Below are positions 12,401 to 18,400 of a stretch of DNA of 64,000 nt, one piece after another. The notes beneath the pieces were generated by a model. The model was not told the DNA's origin and searched no databases. It saw only the letters and a list, made by a program, of their open reading frames with translations. The stretch's first letter is position 1. Each line of letters begins with the position of its first letter. The DNA is from Leptidea sinapis (taxonomy: Eukaryota > Arthropoda > Insecta > Lepidoptera > Pieridae), in contig NC_066310.1 of NCBI RefSeq assembly GCF_905404315.1, positions 2,852,001 through 2,916,000 of the forward strand, in the 5' to 3' direction. Position numbers and translations under genes: made by a program.

Positions 12401-15400
12401 GGAAGAAAGCTACGTAATATGACGTTAGTTGTTAACGTTGAGGAACGTTTTGCCTCGCACTGCCACTTTGTAGATTAATTATCCGCTGTAGTTATTCCGA
12501 ACCAATACGACTCCAAATTTAAGACCGCCAACGCATCTCTCTTTTTTTTTGCGTATGTTCATGGGCAGTTTCCTTACCACTTACAATGACGTGAGTCTCT
12601 TGCTACCTCTTATATAAAAAAAAACGCTCCGTGCAGCCAGCTGATAGACAGAAAGACGGCCAGGTCTTATTAATATAATTCACAAAACCCTTAGAGTACG
12701 GGACCCTAAAAACATTAATCGGTTACAGTATATTTCAGTAGGTCGTACCTACCTTTTATATTAATATTGTATATTTTATTAAAAAGAGCGCAAAAAATTA
12801 TGCTGAGAGAGCTTCTTCTTCTCTCTTATAGCGCCATTTGTTTCCGAAGCGGTGGTAGTAGGTATTAGAAATGACATCAAAAAAAATTCTAAGGGAAGCA
12901 TTTTGAAATTTTTTTTTTATGAAAATAAGGGACGAGACGAGCAGCTGATGGTAATTGGTACGCCCTGCCCATTACAACCCAGTGCCGCTTAGGATTCTTG
13001 AAAAACCCAAAAATTTTGAGCGGCACTACAACTGAGCTCGTCACCTTGAGACATACATAATTTACGTAGACGTAATTTTACTAGCTACGGAAACCTTCAG
13101 ACCGAAACACAATAATGTTTACACATTACTGCTTCACGGCGGAAAAGGCGCCTTTGTGGTACCCATAATCCAGCCGGCATCCTGTGCAAAGAAGCCTCAC
13201 CCTAGAGCCTTCCAATGACTTTTATTTATAAAATGAATGCACGGGTAGACACAAAAATTTAAAAATATTTCACTTAAACAAATCAATTTTCCATAATATT
13301 ATTTCGGAATAACCTACTTGTCCCACGCGGCGCCTGTCAGAACTTGTAGGTAAGTAGCGCCTACATAAATTAGTAATGAAAGGGGTTCTTTTTAAATAGT
13401 ATACAATTAGTTTGTTTGAAAGTTTGAAAATTTCAATTATTCCATTATGTTTAATTTTTATTTTTTAGACCATGCTTTGTACTTACATATAATTTTATTT
13501 CTAGGTCGTGGAAAACCTTGGCCCCTGTCCTTGCGATTCTTTCGCGTACATCCCGGACATGGGCTCCAACGCTCTCATTGTTTATAATTTAGAACAGAAC
13601 GATGCCTGGAGAATAGAGAACCAATACTTCCACTTCGATCCCCACTCAAGCGTCTATAACGTGGGAGGAGTGGAGTTCTACTGGAACGACGGCATCTCCA
13701 CAGCGGTGTTATCTCCACCCAGAAAAGGGTACGTAAGCTTTATTTATTTCTGAATAACGATTTCAACGATATAAAAAGTTACGTCGTTAAGTACTTCTGA
13801 TATTGACGTTTTAGAATAAAAATAAAATCTCCTTGGTGTTAGATTTCAGAATGAAATCTTTTACACATGATTGCAGCGGTGGATTTACACTAGGTGCAGT
13901 TGGGGCAAGTGCCCAGGTTGGCAAATTTGTTAGGGCGGCAAAATTTTAAAAGTGAAAAAATATTTTTTTAGTCTTATCAAGATTGCTCAATATAATTAAT
14001 TAATTCTGTTACTTGATAATTTTTGGTTTAATTGATAATTCAAGAAATTCAATTTATCCATTATTTGTAAATTATATTTTGGCACGTTTAGTAAAAATTT
14101 ATAATTATATTTTATATTACAAAAACATTAATAGTTTCTGCAATGAATTAGTTATTTTAGTTTTGAAAAATAAAATATATAAAGTATGAGTTTGTCCCGT
14201 GCCCAGGGGCGGCGCGGCATAGGGTTTAAATCCGGCCCTGCATGATTGATAGAAAAATGTAAATTTAAAAAATCGGCTTAGTGTGAGTCGGATTCGAATA
14301 TGAAGGGTTCCGTAGCAGTAAGTAACATAATGTAAAAGTTCTTTGTAACTTTGATCGATTTTAATAATAGTGTATTTTTTTTTAACTCAAGTCATTTATG
14401 ACGTACATCTACTTACTAGATCTCGTTCAAACCAATTTTCCGTGGAAGATTGCATGGTAATGTACATCATATATTTATTTTAGTGTTATCATTCTCAAGT
14501 TACTTTGGAAGTGTCTCTCGTACAAACTATTAAGTTGTGAAGCCCTATCCATAGATATGTACGGGTTTGATGAAAAAAAAAAATAATTTCAGTTCCATGT
14601 ATGGGGAACTTCCAAAATTTATAGTTTTTTTCTATTTTTGTGTAAAAATCTTAATGCGGTTCACAGAATACGTCTACTTATACCAAGTTTCAACAGTAAA
14701 GTTCTTATAGTTTCGAAAAGAAGTGGCTGTGACATACGGACGGACAGATATGACGAATTCATAAGAATTCCGTTTCTTGCCATCTTGCACAAAAATCAGT
14801 TTGGTTTCACTAGGGGCTTATCAACAATTAATGCGGGTACTAGACTCATTGAGCACATCTTTGACACCTGGGAAGAGTCACAGGATGCATTGGGCATTTT
14901 TTGTGATTTGTCAAAAGCATTTGACTGCGTCCACCATGAAACTTTACTCCTAAAACTAAAGCATTATGGAGTGAAAAATAGAGCCCTAAATCTGTTAAAA
15001 TCATATTTAAGCGAAAGAGTTCAGATAGTCGATGTAAATGGCAAACGGTCTTCGGGTAAACCTGTGGGAATAGGTGTTCCACAGGATTCTATTCTCGGTC
15101 CTTTCTTGTTTCTTATATATATTAACGATCTACCGTTTGTGGTAGATGATAGCCATGAGATTTTATTGTTTGCTGATGATACTTCACTTATTTTTAAAGA
15201 GAAGCGACGTGCGGATATTGATGACGAGGTAAGCAATGCACTCTCAAAGATAGTGCGTTGGTTTGAGACGAATAATCGGCACTTAAACAGTAAAAAAACA
15301 AAGTGATTACGGTTCATTACACCAAACACAGCGGAGGTACAAACCAACGTACTTATAAATGACCAGAGATTGGAACTTGTGGACACGGTCTTCTCGGGTA

Positions 15401-18400
15401 TCACGTTAGATAAACAGCTTCAGTGGGGTCCACATATTACCCATCTAGCAGATAGACTCTGCTCTGCCGCATATGCAGTTAGAAAGATTAGAGAGCACAC
15501 GAATGTTGCGACCGCTAGATTAGTGTACTTTACTTATTTTCACAGCATCATTACGTACGGTATATTACTATGGGGTCATGCTGCTGACATTGATATAGTG
15601 TTTGCACTGCAAAAGAGAGCTGTTCGTGCTATATATCAGCTTGGTTATAGACAGTCTCTCAAAGAAAAATTTAAATAAATAAATATTATGACTGTTCATT
15701 GTCAGTACATTTATGAAAATTTAATATATGTTCACAAAAATCGTCACCTTTTTGCTCTTAATAGTGATTTTCATTATTATAACACTAGAAATAAGGGATT
15801 GTTTGTAACTAATTCTAGTAGGCTTCATAAGATACATAATAGCTTTAAGGGTAAATGTATACACTTCTACAATAAAGTCCCAGCCACTGTTCAGGCATTA
15901 TCTATAAATAAATTTAAATGTTTTATAAAAAAATGGCTCTGTCGTAAATCCTTTTACTCCACTGCTGAATATCTAAATGATCGGACAGCCTGGGACTAGA
16001 TTGTGATTATTTTATAGCGATAGAAATGACTGTACAATATTGTATATTTTTATTGAAAAGAGCGCAAAAAAAGAATGCTGGGAGAGTTTCTTGCGCCGCT
16101 TCTTCTCTCTCAGAGCGCCATTTGTTTCGGAAGCGGTAGTAATATAAGAAATGAGATCAAAAAGAATTCTAAAGGAATCAATTTTGAGAAAATAAATGCC
16201 TTTTTATGCCTTTATGCTACGGAAACCTAAAGAGAAAACGTTGGTCTGTTTGTCTTTCCATTTGGTTTTAAATGAAAGATGGATTAGCTTACTAACTAAC
16301 TAATCAATCCTGTGTTTGGAAAGGATACGGCTTATGAACGCACCGCGCGTTTTTGGTATATTCGTTTCCATACATACTACTATTTGAAGAACAAACTCAG
16401 AGGAAGACAGTCACCAAGGAAACTATTGATCAAATGACTGTGAACTACCGAGGAGTCAGCGGCATAGATTGATGCTACCCACAATATTGACCCATTTGGA
16501 TCAAATCGGTAAAATAGAACAGATTTTTTAGTGCGCCATGCTTAATCTGACAGAGAATTTTGTTTCTAGACATCGTGACATTTACTTTCACCCAACATCA
16601 AGTACTAAACAGTTCCGCGTCTCCAGCAAGCTGCTGAAGGACAAGAATATACCAAGAGAAGTTTTATTCGGCGCAGTTGAGGTAAGTTTGAGTGACTTTC
16701 TATTAACGTTTATTAGATGTTTCATCGTAACATCCTGCGTAGGTACTGGGGTTCGAGCTAATACTGGGGTGCAATAGATGGGGGGGATACTAGGAGTCAC
16801 ACAATATTGTGTATTTGATTAAAAAGGGCGTAAAAAAAAAATAATGCTGGGAGAGTTTCTTGCGCCGATTCTTCTCTTTCAGAGTGCCATTTGTTTCCGA
16901 AAAGGTAGTAGTGTCTAGTATATTAGATTAGAATTCTAACGGAATCAATTTTGAGAAAATAAATGCCTTTTATGCCACTAGTACTGTGGCACGTTATCGA
17001 GTATCGTTTTTTTTTGATACAGCATAGACAACAATGTCGGAATATTGTTGCTTATGAATGCTCTTTAATTTCAACATTGACGTACAATAAACAACTAGAT
17101 TCACAATAACGTTCAAAAATTGTCTGAAGCAAAACTCTGCCTACGCGTATATTAGGCAGAGTTTTCGTTCTGTTCAGTTTCGACCGCGCTTTAAATACAA
17201 CACCACGCAATGACAAAGTGTACAGTGAAAACTGTCCAACGGCATAATATACAAACGTAAAAAGGATGGAGAGTCGAATTTCAGGTAAGTGCCCCTTTAT
17301 ATTAACAAAATTATGTGACTAAGTTGACGTTTTTAACCATTTTTCTAAATAATTTGAATTGTTAAAACAAAATCTTCTTGCCTCGTGTTCGCGTCTGTAT
17401 ACAACAGACTCTGAACATTACTGCCACGAAATAAGGTGTTAATTTGAATGAATGTTTTAATGTTATCTGTATAAGATACGTATATAGAACTCTGCTCGGA
17501 CATTTTTAAGACGATTGGGAGTCTAGCTGTTACTTATTGTACGTCAATGATACTTAATTGATTACCTCGATACATGGTGTTGTAGTGAAGCTATACTAGT
17601 AAAATATATGTCAATCTTAAACAATTTGTTATGTTTTAAAGTGATAACCCTGACTTTTGGGATTGATTGCATAAAAAATTTGAAAACAAAATTTTATGAA
17701 GATACGGGACTCGTTTTCAAATTTTATTTGTGTAATTAATCCCAAAGTGAAGGATATCGCTTTAAAACATAACAAATTGTTTAGATTTACAAGAGCGACA
17801 TCTCAAGTCAATTTCCTAATATGCAAATATTGGGGTTGAGCAGGTTATCAACTGTAAAGTAGATCCTGTAGATGAAGCCACAACCTGAGAGTTGAACAAA
17901 GCATACAAGATTTTATAAACGATACGCCTCTCGAACGGTTGGCTTAGTTCGGAGAGTGCTCGCACAGAACACGAGAGGTCGCGGATTTGAGTACCGCATC
18001 GTTCATAAAAATTTGTTTTCAAATTTAATTGAATGTCTATCATGATTACTTGTCTTATGCTCTTTTCAAAATAAATCATTTTTAGTTGTGTATAACGGAG
18101 TCTCTTTTCGTAGGTTATTGGTGACAGAGGACCACTCTCCCAAGCTACCGCGGCTGACTTAGACCTTGTGCACAATGTTATGTTCTATTCCCAGGTGAGT
18201 TTTCACATAAAATAGGGTTTTATTTAATGATATAAGTGGACAGTCGAGCAAAACCTACACCTGAGAGTAAGTGATCATTTAAGCTGGAAGACGTGCACTG
18301 CTGGACAAAGGCCTCCCTCAAAGATCTGCACGATGATCGGTCCTGCGCTACCCTCATCCACCGTATCCCGGCGATCTTGACCAGATAGAGAGAGCAAGTG

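Noticed and set aside
17270..17290. Alternative first exon of the yellow gene (ATG close to a GTAAGT donor)
   Set aside because: It would join exon 6 out of frame and has no signal peptide.
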